Shown: positions 1 through 9,008, numbered from the stretch's first letter. The stretch: DNA of 34,407 nucleotides from UBA3210 sp963623095 (GCA_963623095.1 CAVFKD010000017.1:1-34407), one strand, 5' to 3'. Notes: generated by a model not told the origin, from the sequence alone. Translations and numbers: made by a program.

Positions 1-421
1 CAATTGTACATGCATATAATTCAAATTCTTTTTCACCAGTTGATGTTGAAGAAATCCAAATTGTATAGTCATCGTAAGAAGACTTATCGGAAATTTCAAC
101 TACATAACCTGTAACAAATAATGCTGTAGTTGACTTAACATTATCACCTGCTGCATCACATAATAACTTTGCTTCTGCAATTGTTAATGGAGCATCTTGA
201 GTACCATAATTTACTGCTGCAGATGAACTTTGAGAAGAAGTAGCTTCTGAAGAAGAACTTGTTGATGAAGTTTCTGATGGTTGAACAGAACTTTCAACTG
301 CTTGAGATGAAGTTTTATCAGCTGATGTAACTGAAGAACTTGTTTTGTTTCCACATGAAACGACAGTAACTGTAGATAATAACAATGTTACTGCAAGTGT
401 GAATAATTTGTTAATTTTCAT
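1..421 (-). CDS. Lipoprotein, N-terminal part (gene runs off the window)
   Basis: Only the first 140 codons are inside the window. The start is ATG at 421 (minus), preceded by a GGGGGA ribosome binding site. The N-terminus has two Lys, a hydrophobic stretch and a lipobox ending VVSC, with Cys23 as the likely lipidated residue, so the protein should be anchored on the outer face of the membrane. A low-complexity Ser/Thr linker follows to about residue 68. The folded part then begins with APLTIAEAKLLC and GYVVEI, which recalls OB-fold domains of extracellular proteins such as DUF6359. That family call rests on motif resemblance only. No function can be given because most of the domain is missing. 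Confidence 0.75.
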   Translation of the reverse strand, partial: MKINKLFTLAVTLLLSTVTVVSCGNKTSSSVTSADKTSSQAVESSVQPSETSSTSSSSEATSSQSSSAAVNYGTQDAPLTIAEAKLLCDAAGDNVKSTTALFVTGYVVEISDKSSYDDYTIWISSTSTGEKEFELYACTI

Positions 422-466
422 ATTTTAACTTTTCCCCCTATAAAATAATGAAATTTACAAATTAGA

Positions 467-494
467 ATATTATATATATTTCTAACTTGAACAA
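467..494 (-). promoter_or_regulatory. Possible promoter of the lipoprotein gene
   Basis: On the minus strand TTGTTC (489-494) and TAATAT (467-472) are separated by 16 bp, about 45 bp before the lipoprotein start codon. The region is very AT-rich, so chance matches are likely. Confidence 0.35.
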
Positions 495-581
495 TAATAT
501 TTTAACAAAATGAAAGTATTTATTATATTTAAAATCTAAAATATGTTTATTCGATAAAATAATACCAATAGACTTTTAATC

Positions 582-614
582 AAAAGAAAAGCTCATAGTT
601 TTACCTACGAGCTT
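582..614 (-). terminator. Rho-independent terminator of ppdK
   Basis: On the minus strand, 20 bp after the ppdK stop, the arms AAGCTCGTAG and CTATGAGCTT (605-614 and 589-598) pair over 10 bp with one G-U pair. A U-rich run follows. On the plus strand the same site has an A-C mismatch, so it is built for minus-strand transcripts. Confidence 0.75.
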
Positions 615-634
615 ATGAATTTAATTTAGTAAAA

Positions 635-3277
635 TTATTTACCTAATTTTTCTTTAATTGCAGCTTGTGCAGCAGCAAGACGTGCTACTGGAACTCTGAA
701 TGGTGAACATGAAACATAATCAAGTCCTGCTTTGTGGTAGAAGTTGATTGAATTTGGTTCGCCACCTGTTTCACCACAGACACCAACGTGTAAGTCTTTT
801 CTAGTTGAACGGCCAAGTTTAACTGACATTTCAACAAGTTTACCAACACCGTTTTGGTCTAATGTCTTGAATGGATCTTCTTCTAAGATCTTAGCTTCAT
901 AATAAGCTGGTAAGAACTTAGTTGCGTCATCTCTAGAGAAACCAAATGTCATTTGTGTTAAGTCGTTAGTACCAAATGAGAAGTATTCTGCTTCTTTTGC
1001 GATTTCATCAGAGAGTAATGCTGCTCTTGGGATTTCAATCATTGTACCAACGTGGTAAGTCATATTGACACCTGCTTCTTTGATTAATTTATCTGCAGTT
1101 GTTGTAATGATGTTTTTAACGAATTTTAATTCTTTTACATCAATTACAAGTGGAATCATGATTTCTGGTTCTACTTTCTTACCTGTTCTATTTTGAACAT
1201 TGATTGCAGCTTTGATAATTGCAGTTGTTTGCATTTCACAAATTTCTGGATATTGAACAGCAAGTCTACATCCACGGAAGCCCATCATTGGGTTGAATTC
1301 GTGTAATTCTTCGCAACGTGCTTGTACTTGTTCAAGAGTTCTACCTGTTGCTTTTGCAAGTTCTTCTTGGTCTTCAACTCTTGTTGGTAAGAATTCATGT
1401 AGAGGTGGGTCAAGTAATCTAACGTTGACGTTCATGCCTAACATGATTTCGTACATTCCTTCGAAGTCTGATTGTTGTAATGGTTCGATTTCTGCAAGTG
1501 CTGCAACTCTTTCTTCTTTGTTATCAGCAAGAATCATTTTTCTCATTGAGAAGATTCTATCTTTTGCGAAGAACATGTGTTCAGTACGGCATAGACCAAT
1601 ACCTTCTGCACCGAATGCAAGAGCTTGTTTTGCATCACGTGGAGAATCAGCGTTTGTTCTAACTCTTAATTTTCTAGCTTCATCAACCCAACCCATTAAT
1701 CTACCGAAGTAGCCTTTTGATAAGTCTGGTAATTCTTTTGCGATGTCACCTACATAAACGTTACCTGTTGAACCATCGATTGATAATTCATCGTTAACAC
1801 CATATACTTTGCCATCGATTGTTAATGTTTTTGCTTCTTCATCAATTAAAGCAGCAGAGCAACCTGTAACACAGCATTTACCCATACCACGAGCGACAAC
1901 CGCTGCGTGAGATGTCATACCACCACGCATTGTTAAGATAGCTTCTGAAGCGACCATACCAATTAAATCTTCTGGTGAAGTTTCAGCTCTTACGAGGATA
2001 ACTTTTTCACCATTTTGGTGTCTTGCTTCTGCTTCTTCAGCAGTGAATGCTAATTTACCTGTACCAGCACCTGGACCTGCAGGTAAACCTTTTGCGATTG
2101 GAGTATGTTTATCTAAATCTGATTTAACAAAGTTAGGTAATAATAATTTATCGAATGAAACTGCATCAATTCTTAAGACTGCTTCATCAGTTGAGATTAA
2201 ACCTTCATCAACCATGTCGCAAGCCATCTTTAATGCTGCTGCTGGAGTTCTTTTACCGTTACGAGTTTGTAAGAAATATAACTTACCTTCTTCAACAGTG
2301 AATTCCATGTCTTGCATATCTCTATAATGAGCTTCCATCTTTTTGATAGTAGTCATGAATTGTTCATATACTTCTGGCATTCTTCTCTTTAATTCATCGA
2401 TGTGTAATGGAGTACGAATACCTGCGACAACGTCTTCACCTTGTGCATTTGGTAAATATTCAGCTGAAACAACTTTTTCACCAGTTGCAGGGTCTCTTGA
2501 GAATGCAACACCAGTACCGGATGTTTCACCTTTGTTACCGAAAGCCATTGATTGAACGTTAACTGCAGTTCCCCATGAATAAGGAATTGAGTTCATCATT
2601 CTATAAACGTTAGCTCTTGGGTTATCCCATGATCTGAAAACTGCAGTAACAGCTTCAGTTAATTGTACATATGGATCTGTAGGGAAGTCTTCACCAAATA
2701 CTGATTTATAATAATCCTTATATTTAGCGACTAATCCTTTTAATTCATCTGCAGTTACTTCTGTATCTAATTTGTAACCTCTTGATTTCTTTAAATCATC
2801 AAGCATTTTATCCATTTCTGTTCTTGGATGTCCTTTTGCGATATTTGTGAACATTAAGATAAAACGTCTATATGAGTCATAAGCGAATCTAACATTGTTT
2901 GTTTCTTTTGCTAAGACTTCAACTGTTTTGTCATTTAAACCTAAGTTTAAGATTGTATCCATCATACCTGGCATAGATACTCTTGCACCAGATCTAACTG
3001 ATACTAATAATGGATTTTTGTCTCCACCAAAGTTTTTACCTGATTCTTTTTCAATTTGGTGAATTGCATCAAAGATTTGTTTGATAACAAATTCAGGTAA
3101 TTTCTTTCCACTATCATAATATAAGTTACATGCTTCTGTTGTAATAGTGAAGCCTTGTGGAATTGGTACTCCGATATAAGTCATTTCTGCTAAGCCAGCA
3201 CCTTTGCCGCCTAGTAATTCTTTACCCATACCATGAGCATCTTTGAAATGGAAAACATATTGTTTTTCTGTTGGCAT
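635..3277 (-). CDS. ppdK: Pyruvate, phosphate dikinase
   Basis: Interconverts pyruvate, ATP and phosphate with PEP, AMP and pyrophosphate in the cytoplasm. In anaerobes it usually acts as a glycolytic or anaplerotic enzyme. The protein has 880 residues, the usual full length. The N-terminal nucleotide-binding domain carries GGKGAGLAEM. The phosphohistidine domain carries the signature GGMTSHAAVVARGMG with the catalytic His near residue 457 and the Thr region targeted by regulatory proteins just before it. The C-terminal PEP/pyruvate barrel carries VCGETGGEP with the catalytic Cys. TAGGAGGA sits 6 bp before the ATG. No gene for a PPDK regulatory protein is present in the window. The gene stands alone between its own promoter region and a strong terminator. 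Confidence 0.97.
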   Translation of the reverse strand: MPTEKQYVFHFKDAHGMGKELLGGKGAGLAEMTYIGVPIPQGFTITTEACNLYYDSGKKLPEFVIKQIFDAIHQIEKESGKNFGGDKNPLLVSVRSGARVSMPGMMDTILNLGLNDKTVEVLAKETNNVRFAYDSYRRFILMFTNIAKGHPRTEMDKMLDDLKKSRGYKLDTEVTADELKGLVAKYKDYYKSVFGEDFPTDPYVQLTEAVTAVFRSWDNPRANVYRMMNSIPYSWGTAVNVQSMAFGNKGETSGTGVAFSRDPATGEKVVSAEYLPNAQGEDVVAGIRTPLHIDELKRRMPEVYEQFMTTIKKMEAHYRDMQDMEFTVEEGKLYFLQTRNGKRTPAAALKMACDMVDEGLISTDEAVLRIDAVSFDKLLLPNFVKSDLDKHTPIAKGLPAGPGAGTGKLAFTAEEAEARHQNGEKVILVRAETSPEDLIGMVASEAILTMRGGMTSHAAVVARGMGKCCVTGCSAALIDEEAKTLTIDGKVYGVNDELSIDGSTGNVYVGDIAKELPDLSKGYFGRLMGWVDEARKLRVRTNADSPRDAKQALAFGAEGIGLCRTEHMFFAKDRIFSMRKMILADNKEERVAALAEIEPLQQSDFEGMYEIMLGMNVNVRLLDPPLHEFLPTRVEDQEELAKATGRTLEQVQARCEELHEFNPMMGFRGCRLAVQYPEICEMQTTAIIKAAINVQNRTGKKVEPEIMIPLVIDVKELKFVKNIITTTADKLIKEAGVNMTYHVGTMIEIPRAALLSDEIAKEAEYFSFGTNDLTQMTFGFSRDDATKFLPAYYEAKILEEDPFKTLDQNGVGKLVEMSVKLGRSTRKDLHVGVCGETGGEPNSINFYHKAGLDYVSCSPFRVPVARLAAAQAAIKEKLGK

Positions 3278-3356
3278 ATTTATCCTCCTAGTTTAATTAT
3301 TAATTATGCAATAATAAAAAGTAATAAGCATTATTAATAACTTATGCTACGGATTT

Positions 3357-3384
3357 ATTCTAACATAATAAAAAAAATATGCTA
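3357..3384 (-). promoter_or_regulatory. ppdK: Possible proximal ppdK promoter
   Basis: The minus strand reads TGTTAGAAT, an extended -10 (TAGAAT at 3357-3362). A poor -35 (TAGCAT, 3379-3384) lies 16 bp upstream. It would give a leader of about 75 nt. It competes with the better distal candidate at 3448-3476. Confidence 0.3.
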
Positions 3385-3447
3385 GAATTTTTTTATTTAA
3401 AATAGTAAAAAATGTATTGATTTTTGTGCAAAAACAATAATTTTAAA

Positions 3448-3476
3448 ATTATAAACTTGTATACAAGATTTTTGAA
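3448..3476 (-). promoter_or_regulatory. ppdK: Distal ppdK promoter with GntR-like operator in the spacer
   Basis: On the minus strand TTCAAA (3471-3476) and a perfect TATAAT (3448-3453) are 17 bp apart. The spacer holds the perfect palindrome CTTGTATACAAG (3456-3467). This core matches the operator I know for Bacillus GntR (ACTTGTATACAAGT), a pattern shared by several GntR-family repressors. A repressor bound here would block RNA polymerase. The leader to the ppdK start would be about 165 nt. The regulator is not encoded in the window. Confidence 0.5.
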
Positions 3477-3511
3477 AAATCTTCGGCGATTTTATAATAG
3501 CAAAAAAATCG
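3465..3511 (-). terminator. Two weak hairpins after rsuA, possible terminator
   Basis: Downstream of rsuA on the minus strand lie CGATTTT/AAAATCG (3487-3511, 11-nt loop) and a perfect 19-bp palindrome AAGATTTTT-C-AAAAATCTT (3465-3483). Both are AT-rich and weak. The second overlaps the -35 of the ppdK promoter, so read-through from rsuA into ppdK is possible. Confidence 0.35.
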
Positions 3512-3545
3512 TCTCGTGTCTATTAGGAAGTTGAAAAATTATCAA

Positions 3546-4244
3546 TTAATATTCTTTTAATTTATTAATTTCATCTTCAGTTAATTCTCTATATGTACCT
3601 TCTTCAACACCATCTAAATTTAAAAAAGCAAATGTTTCTCTATGAAGGTTAACTACGCTATAACCAAAATGCTCAAACATTCTTTTTACTTGATGATATT
3701 TTCCTTGGTGTAATGTTACTCTTGCATGGAACTCATCTAAATATTCAAACTTAGAAGGAAGTAAGTCTTCTCCATCTAATTTTAAACCATGTTCAAAAGT
3801 ATCCTTAATATTAGGATTTAATACTTTATCAACTTCAACATAATATACTTTATCAACATGGAATTTTGGAGAGATTAATCGATGAGCCATTTGACCATCA
3901 GTTGTTAAAATTAATAAACCTGTTGTATCTTTATCTAGTCTACCAACAGGGAATAAATGTAAATAAGCATATTCAGGAATTAAATCTAAAACTGTGTCTT
4001 GATAAAAATCTTCTGTCGCAGAGATATAACCTTTAGGTTTATTCATTAAGAAATAATAATTTTCTTTATATTCAATTACTTCATCATCAACTTTAATAAC
4101 ATCAACAGTTGGATCAATTGATTCATCAAATTTAATTTTGAAGTTATCATTGATAGATACATAACCTTTTTTAACTAAATCTTTTACTTCTTTTCTTGAA
4201 CCAAAACCATTATTGGAAAGAAATTTATCTAAACGCATTTTCAT
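3546..4244 (-). CDS. rsuA: 16S rRNA pseudouridine synthase, RsuA type
   Basis: Isomerises a uridine in 16S rRNA (U516 in E. coli) to pseudouridine. The 232-residue protein begins with an S4 RNA-binding domain (MRLDKFLSNNGFGSRKEV, residues 3-20). The catalytic domain follows, with the signature GRLDKDTTGLL and nucleophile Asp104. The C-terminal motif KYHQVKRMF is typical of RsuA rather than RluB, which has NREVRR there. A GGAG lies 8 nt before the first ATG, so that start is preferred over the second Met two codons later. It is divergent from pth with an 93-bp shared upstream region. Confidence 0.92.
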   Translation of the reverse strand: MKMRLDKFLSNNGFGSRKEVKDLVKKGYVSINDNFKIKFDESIDPTVDVIKVDDEVIEYKENYYFLMNKPKGYISATEDFYQDTVLDLIPEYAYLHLFPVGRLDKDTTGLLILTTDGQMAHRLISPKFHVDKVYYVEVDKVLNPNIKDTFEHGLKLDGEDLLPSKFEYLDEFHARVTLHQGKYHQVKRMFEHFGYSVVNLHRETFAFLNLDGVEEGTYRELTEDEINKLKEY

Positions 4245-4286
4245 AATTTTAACTCCTTAACTAGGCTATATTATACATTATTTTCA

Positions 4287-4314
4287 TTGATTTTATACTA
4301 AATATTAGTATAAT
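4287..4314 (+). promoter_or_regulatory. Promoter of the pth-mfd-rqcP operon
   Basis: TTGATT (4287-4292) and a perfect TATAAT (4309-4314) are 16 bp apart, 23 bp before the pth start. The imperfect palindrome ATACTAA-ATA-TTAGTAT (4295-4311) overlaps the spacer and -10 and could be an operator, although it may be chance in AT-rich DNA. Confidence 0.6.
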
Positions 4315-4337
4315 CTTAACTGGGGAGATTGATAACT

Positions 4338-4895
4338 ATGAAATTAATTGTTGGATTAGGTAATCCTGGAAATGAATATAAAAACACAAGACATAATATG
4401 GGTTTTTCTGTATTGGAATATATGGAAGAACATAAATTAAAAGAATCTATATCTAAAGAAGGATATAAAGGCCTTTATTTAAAAACTAATTATTTAGGCG
4501 AACAAGTAATGTTTTTAAAACCTCAAACATATATGAATCTATCAGGAGAATCAGTTTTAGAAATAGTAAATTTCTTTAAAATTGATATTGATGATATCTT
4601 AGTTATCTATGATGATTTAGATTTAGAACCTGGAAGAATTAGAGTAAGAAGAAATGGTTCTTCTGGAGGCCAAAAAGGTATTAAAAGTATTATTGAATTA
4701 TTGAAAACAGAAGATATTAAAAGAATTAGAGTTGGTATTGGTAAATCCAAAGTAATTCCTATTGTTGATTATGTTTTAGGTAAACCAAGCCCTGAAGATC
4801 AAGAAAAAATAAACCAAGCAATAAAAAAAGCAAGTGATGCAGTTGATGATTTTATCGTCAATGGATTTGAACATTGTAATAATCACTTCAATTAG
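4338..4895 (+). CDS. pth: Peptidyl-tRNA hydrolase
   Basis: Cleaves the ester bond of peptidyl-tRNAs that fall off ribosomes, recycling the tRNA. The 185-residue length is normal. GLGNPGNEYKNTRHN carries Asn9 and the catalytic His19; MNLSG gives Met66 and Asn67; DDLD gives Asp92. The segment that usually reads GGHNG is GGQKG here (residues 110-114), so the residues equal to E. coli His113 and Asn114 are Gln and Lys. The ATG at 4338 is chosen because GGGGAG at 4322-4327 is 10 nt away; an in-frame TTG at 4329 would be only 1 nt from it. The gene ends 5 bp before mfd and is surely co-transcribed with it. Confidence 0.95.
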   Translation: MKLIVGLGNPGNEYKNTRHNMGFSVLEYMEEHKLKESISKEGYKGLYLKTNYLGEQVMFLKPQTYMNLSGESVLEIVNFFKIDIDDILVIYDDLDLEPGRIRVRRNGSSGGQKGIKSIIELLKTEDIKRIRVGIGKSKVIPIVDYVLGKPSPEDQEKINQAIKKASDAVDDFIVNGFEHCNNHFN

Positions 4896-4900
4896 GACAT

Positions 4901-7900
4901 ATGAAAGATACTATATTTGATATTTTAAAAGACAATGAAACATTAAACCATTTAGAAAATCTAGATGGTTCTTTTGCGCTTTTTGATACTTTATCTTGTT
5001 CTTTATTACTCGCAAGTTTATATATAAAAAAGCCTCAAAAAATAGCTTTAGTTGCAAGCAATCTATATACCGCTCAACAAATGTATGAACAACTTGTTTC
5101 TTTAATTGGTGAAGAAAATACTTTATTCTTCCCTCAAGATGAAGTAATTAGACTTGAACAAGTTGCTTCTAGTAAAGAAATGCTTAGCCAAAGACTTTAT
5201 GTTATGGAAAAAGCATTAAAGAAAGATAGTTGTATATTAATCACTCATGCTGCAGGCATGACTAGATATCTACCTAAAGAAGAATTGTTTTTAGAAAATA
5301 TTATTAACTTTAAAGTTGGAGATAAGATTGATATTAAAGATTTATCAAGAAAATTATCATTACAAGGTTATACGAAAGTTAATAAAATTGATGCAGGATT
5401 AGAATATGCGATAAGAGGAGATATTATTGATATATCACCTTTAAATTTAGATAATCCAATAAGAATTGATATCTTTGATGATGAAATTGAATCAATTAGA
5501 TATTTTTCTATCACTGATCAATTATCTTTTGAAGATGTAAAAGAAATATCTATTTATCCTTCAACAGATTTATTATTAACAAAAGATGAAATATCTAAAC
5601 TTGAAGATAAATTATTTAAGGCAGTAGAAGAGAGTAAAAAGTCTCTTAGTTTAAATGCTTATTTAGATTTAAAGAAGCATATATCACAAGAAATTGATGA
5701 AATAAAATCATCTACTTTTAGTGATAAATATTACAAATATTATTCATTATTAAATGAATCTAGAATCAATATTTTAGATTATTTTAAACCTAATTTTACT
5801 TTTGCTTATTCAATCGATAAGATTAAAGATTCTTATAATATTTTAATAGAACAAGCATTTATTTATTATTCAGAACTCGCAAAAGATGGAAGAGCGTTAA
5901 CTAAATATGATTTCTTTATGGATTTAGATGAAGCATTTAATCACGCGAAGAAAGTTGTTTATTCTTATGATAATTTCTCTAAACCTAATTTAATTCAATT
6001 CAATATTAGAGCCCTTAGTGAAGTTGCTTCTAGCGTTTATAAAGCAATTGATAATATTGATAAATATATTAAAGATGGAAAGAAAGTTATTGTTTGTTTA
6101 ACTAATGATCAATATAAAACATTTATTGAATATTTAGATGATACTGAACATGATTATGAAGAAATTAAACCTTCTCAAATTCCTCAAGGTGGATTAGGTA
6201 TTACAAATTTCCATATTACTGAAGGATTTGAAATTGTTGATAAGAATATTTATTATCTATCTCCTAGAGAAGTATTCTCTTATAAAGTACATGTATCTAA
6301 ATTCTTATCTAGATATAAAAAATCTAAAGTTATTAAATCATATGAAGAACTTGAAAAAGGTGATTATGTTGTTCATGAACAATACGGTATTGGACAATTT
6401 GATGAAATAGTAACTCTTGATACTGCAGGAATGAAAAAAGACTTCTTAAAGATTAAATATGCTGGAGAAGATGTTTTATTTGTCCCGGTTGAAAACTTTA
6501 GATTGGTTAGAAAATATGTATCTAAAGAAGGTGCAGTCCCTAAGATTAATAAAATGGGATCTAATGAATGGAAAAAGACCAAAGAAAAGATTAAAAATAG
6601 AGTTAATGATTTAGCGACTAGATTAATCGCATTATATGCAGAAAGAAATTCTACTCCAGGATTTGCGTTTAAAAAAGATGATGAATTCCAAGAAGAATTT
6701 GAACGTTCATTCCCATATACTTTAACAAGTGATCAAGTTATCGCGGTTGAAGAAATTAAAAAAGATATGGAATCACCTCATCCAATGGATCGTTTATTAT
6801 GTGGTGATGTTGGCTTTGGTAAAACGGAAGTTGCTTTCCGTGCAGCTTTTAAAGCGATATTATCAGGAGCTCAAGTTGCGTTATTATGTCCAACTACCTT
6901 ACTTGCTAGACAACATTATGAAAGAGCGATTGAACGTTTCTCTTTATTTGGTGTCAACGTATGTATGTTTTCAAGATTTGTTCCTTTATCAACTCAAAAG
7001 AAACAAATTGAAGATATTAAAGAAGGTAAAATACATTTAATTATTGGTACTCATAGATTATTATCAAAAGATATAGTTATTCCTAATTTAAAATTATTAA
7101 TTATTGATGAAGAACAACGTTTTGGTGTTGAACATAAAGAAAAGATTAAAGAATTATCTAAAGGTATTGATTGCTTAACTTTATCCGCGACTCCAATTCC
7201 TCGTACTTTACAAATGTCTTTATTAGGTATGAGAAGTTTATCACAACTCCAAGTCGCTCCATCAAATAGAATGCCTATTCAAACTTATGTTTGCCCTTAT
7301 AATGAAGTATTAGTTAAAGAAGCTATTGAAAAAGAATTATCTCGTGGAGGTCAAATATTCTATCTTCACAATGTAACAAGCAATATTACTCAAGTCGCGA
7401 ATAAATTAAAGAACATGGTTAAAGGATTAAGAGTTGATTGTGTTCATGGTAAGATGGATAAAGATGATATTGAAGATGTTATGAATCATTTCTATTCTAA
7501 TGAAATAGATTTACTTGTTTGTACATCAATTATTGAAACAGGATTAGATATTTCTAATGCGAATACGATTATTATTGAAAATTCTGATCATTTTGGATTA
7601 TCACAACTTTATCAAATTAAAGGACGTGTTGGACGTTCTAATCGTATCGCTTATGCTTATTTGCTTTACGATGATAATAAAGAAATGACTGAAATCGCTA
7701 GAAAGAGATTAAAATCACTAAAAGATTTCACTGAATTAGGCTCTGGATTTAAAATCGCTCAAAGAGATTTAGCTATCCGTGGCGCGGGTGATATTTTAGG
7801 TCCTGAACAAGCAGGTTTCATCGATAGTGTCGGTATTGATATGTATATCAAGTTATTAAATGAAGTTATAAGTGAAAAAACTGCTTCAGAAGAAGAAAAA

Positions 7901-8377
7901 CCTAAGAAGGTAGAAACTACTAATATCAAAATGTCTGGTTATATTCCTTCGGATTATATTAAGGAAGAAGAAAAACTTGATATATACCAAGAAATTCAAT
8001 CTTTAAACCAATTACCTCAATTAGAATTATTTAAAACTAAATTAATAGATATTTATGGTAAGATACCTCAAGAAGTAGAAATGCTTATTAAGAAGCGTAG
8101 AATTGATATACTTGCTTCTAACACATTAATAGATCAATTCTATGAAGAAATGGGTAATGCTATAATTATTCTTACTAAAGAAGCTTCATCTATTAATAAA
8201 ATAGGTATTGTTTTATTTGAAAAACTTGGTGATATCGCTAAAAATATTAAAGCTACTTTTATTGATCGTCAAATTAAATTAAAATTAATAAAAAGTTCGG
8301 CTTTTGTCGATGAATTAGAAACATTATTAAAAGTAATTAATGAATTAAGTGTTTCACAAAAAACACTCATGAACTAG
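4901..8377 (+). CDS. mfd: Transcription-repair coupling factor
   Basis: Translocase that binds RNA polymerase stalled at DNA lesions, pushes it off and recruits UvrA. The length of 1158 residues fits the family. A UvrB-like N-terminal region is followed by the RNA polymerase interaction domain (KGDYVVHEQYGIGQF, about residues 486-500). The RecG-like helicase core comes next, with Walker A GDVGFGKTE near 636, the Walker B box DEEQRFG near 736 and LSATPIPRTLQMSL. Motif VI is QIKGRVGRSNR. A C-terminal TRCF domain closes the protein. The ribosome binding site is weak (AGGA directly before the start), consistent with translational coupling to pth 5 bp upstream. Confidence 0.97.
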   Translation: MKDTIFDILKDNETLNHLENLDGSFALFDTLSCSLLLASLYIKKPQKIALVASNLYTAQQMYEQLVSLIGEENTLFFPQDEVIRLEQVASSKEMLSQRLYVMEKALKKDSCILITHAAGMTRYLPKEELFLENIINFKVGDKIDIKDLSRKLSLQGYTKVNKIDAGLEYAIRGDIIDISPLNLDNPIRIDIFDDEIESIRYFSITDQLSFEDVKEISIYPSTDLLLTKDEISKLEDKLFKAVEESKKSLSLNAYLDLKKHISQEIDEIKSSTFSDKYYKYYSLLNESRINILDYFKPNFTFAYSIDKIKDSYNILIEQAFIYYSELAKDGRALTKYDFFMDLDEAFNHAKKVVYSYDNFSKPNLIQFNIRALSEVASSVYKAIDNIDKYIKDGKKVIVCLTNDQYKTFIEYLDDTEHDYEEIKPSQIPQGGLGITNFHITEGFEIVDKNIYYLSPREVFSYKVHVSKFLSRYKKSKVIKSYEELEKGDYVVHEQYGIGQFDEIVTLDTAGMKKDFLKIKYAGEDVLFVPVENFRLVRKYVSKEGAVPKINKMGSNEWKKTKEKIKNRVNDLATRLIALYAERNSTPGFAFKKDDEFQEEFERSFPYTLTSDQVIAVEEIKKDMESPHPMDRLLCGDVGFGKTEVAFRAAFKAILSGAQVALLCPTTLLARQHYERAIERFSLFGVNVCMFSRFVPLSTQKKQIEDIKEGKIHLIIGTHRLLSKDIVIPNLKLLIIDEEQRFGVEHKEKIKELSKGIDCLTLSATPIPRTLQMSLLGMRSLSQLQVAPSNRMPIQTYVCPYNEVLVKEAIEKELSRGGQIFYLHNVTSNITQVANKLKNMVKGLRVDCVHGKMDKDDIEDVMNHFYSNEIDLLVCTSIIETGLDISNANTIIIENSDHFGLSQLYQIKGRVGRSNRIAYAYLLYDDNKEMTEIARKRLKSLKDFTELGSGFKIAQRDLAIRGAGDILGPEQAGFIDSVGIDMYIKLLNEVISEKTASEEEKPKKVETTNIKMSGYIPSDYIKEEEKLDIYQEIQSLNQLPQLELFKTKLIDIYGKIPQEVEMLIKKRRIDILASNTLIDQFYEEMGNAIIILTKEASSINKIGIVLFEKLGDIAKNIKATFIDRQIKLKLIKSSAFVDELETLLKVINELSVSQKTLMN

Positions 8378-8385
8378 GAGGTAAT

Positions 8386-8649
8386 ATGCGTTTAGATAAA
8401 TATTTAAAAATATCTCGTGTTATTAAAAGAAGAACAATCGCGAAAGATGTTATTGATTTAGGATTTGTTAAAATCAATGGAAGAACTGCAAAACCTTCTA
8501 CTGAAGTTAATGAAGAAGATGTTTTAGAATTAACACTTGGAGAAAGAATTTTAAAAATAAGAGTTAAATCACTTAAACCTTATACTAAAAAGGAAGATAG
8601 TGATGAAATGTATGAAATTATTGATGATAAAATGATTGATAATCAATAA
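8386..8649 (+). CDS. rqcP: S4-domain ribosome-associated quality control protein RqcP (YabO)
   Basis: An 87-residue protein made almost entirely of an S4 domain: MRLDKYLKISRVIKRR, then GFVKINGRTAKPS. RqcP, also called YabO, helps RqcH add alanine tails to nascent chains on stalled 50S subunits. RqcH is not in this window. AGGAGG is placed ideally before the ATG, 8 bp after the mfd stop. The position after mfd and before divIC matches yabO in Bacillus, but the neighbours yabN, yabP and yabQ are absent. Confidence 0.9.
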   Translation: MRLDKYLKISRVIKRRTIAKDVIDLGFVKINGRTAKPSTEVNEEDVLELTLGERILKIRVKSLKPYTKKEDSDEMYEIIDDKMIDNQ

Positions 8650-8650
8650 T

Positions 8651-8687
8651 TTGAACTATTTATAATATTGTGGTAAGATATTACCAC
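8651..8687 (+). promoter_or_regulatory. Possible divIC promoter with overlapping inverted repeat
   Basis: TTGAAC (8651-8656) lies 17 bp from an extended -10, TGGTAAGAT (TAAGAT at 8674-8679). A perfect inverted repeat GTGGTAA-GATA-TTACCAC (8670-8687) covers the -10 and the expected transcription start, directly before the ribosome binding site. It could be an operator or a 5' hairpin. Confidence 0.45.
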
Positions 8688-8702
8688 TTAAGGAGGAGTC
8701 CA

Positions 8703-8969
8703 ATGGAAGCTAAAACTAAAAACAGAATTATTTCTATTGCGAGCATTGCTATATTTGTCATTGCTATTTTTGGACTTGTCTTTACAGGTTATAAAGTAGT
8801 TAATTTAATGCAAGAGAATCAAAGATTAATCGCTCAAAGAGATGAGATAATTAAAGAAAAGAATTCTCAAGAAGAAATAATTAAAGATAAAGATTATCAA
8901 GAAATATATAATCGTGATCAAGATGAGATCAAAGATGATTCTTCTAAAATTACAACATTCAAATATTAA
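8703..8969 (+). CDS. divIC: Septum formation initiator, DivIC/FtsB family
   Basis: An 88-residue bitopic membrane protein. Residues about 9-31 form one membrane segment (ISIASIAIFVIAIFGLVF), followed by a coiled coil rich in Gln, Glu and Lys (MQENQRLIAQRDEIIKEKN). This is the DivIC/FtsB layout, in which the coiled coil pairs with FtsL at the division septum. AAGGAGGAG sits 4 nt before the ATG at 8703, which rules out an earlier GTG at 8670. The place between rqcP and tilS is the same as divIC in Bacillus. Sequence identity of this family is low, so the call rests on architecture and position. Confidence 0.82.
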   Translation: MEAKTKNRIISIASIAIFVIAIFGLVFTGYKVVNLMQENQRLIAQRDEIIKEKNSQEEIIKDKDYQEIYNRDQDEIKDDSSKITTFKY

Positions 8970-8975
8970 TTATGC

Positions 8976-9008
8976 AAAGGACTGTTTGAAAAAATAGTCC
9001 TTTTATTT
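8976..9008 (+). terminator. Terminator after divIC
   Basis: Arms AAAGGACT (8976-8983) and AGTCCTTT (8996-9003) form a perfect 8-bp stem with a U-rich tail, 6 bp after the divIC stop. Confidence 0.8.

Noticed and set aside
1293..1712. Long open frame antisense to ppdK
   Set aside because: Low-complexity Ser/Cys-rich translation mirroring the coding bias of ppdK; no ribosome binding site or promoter.
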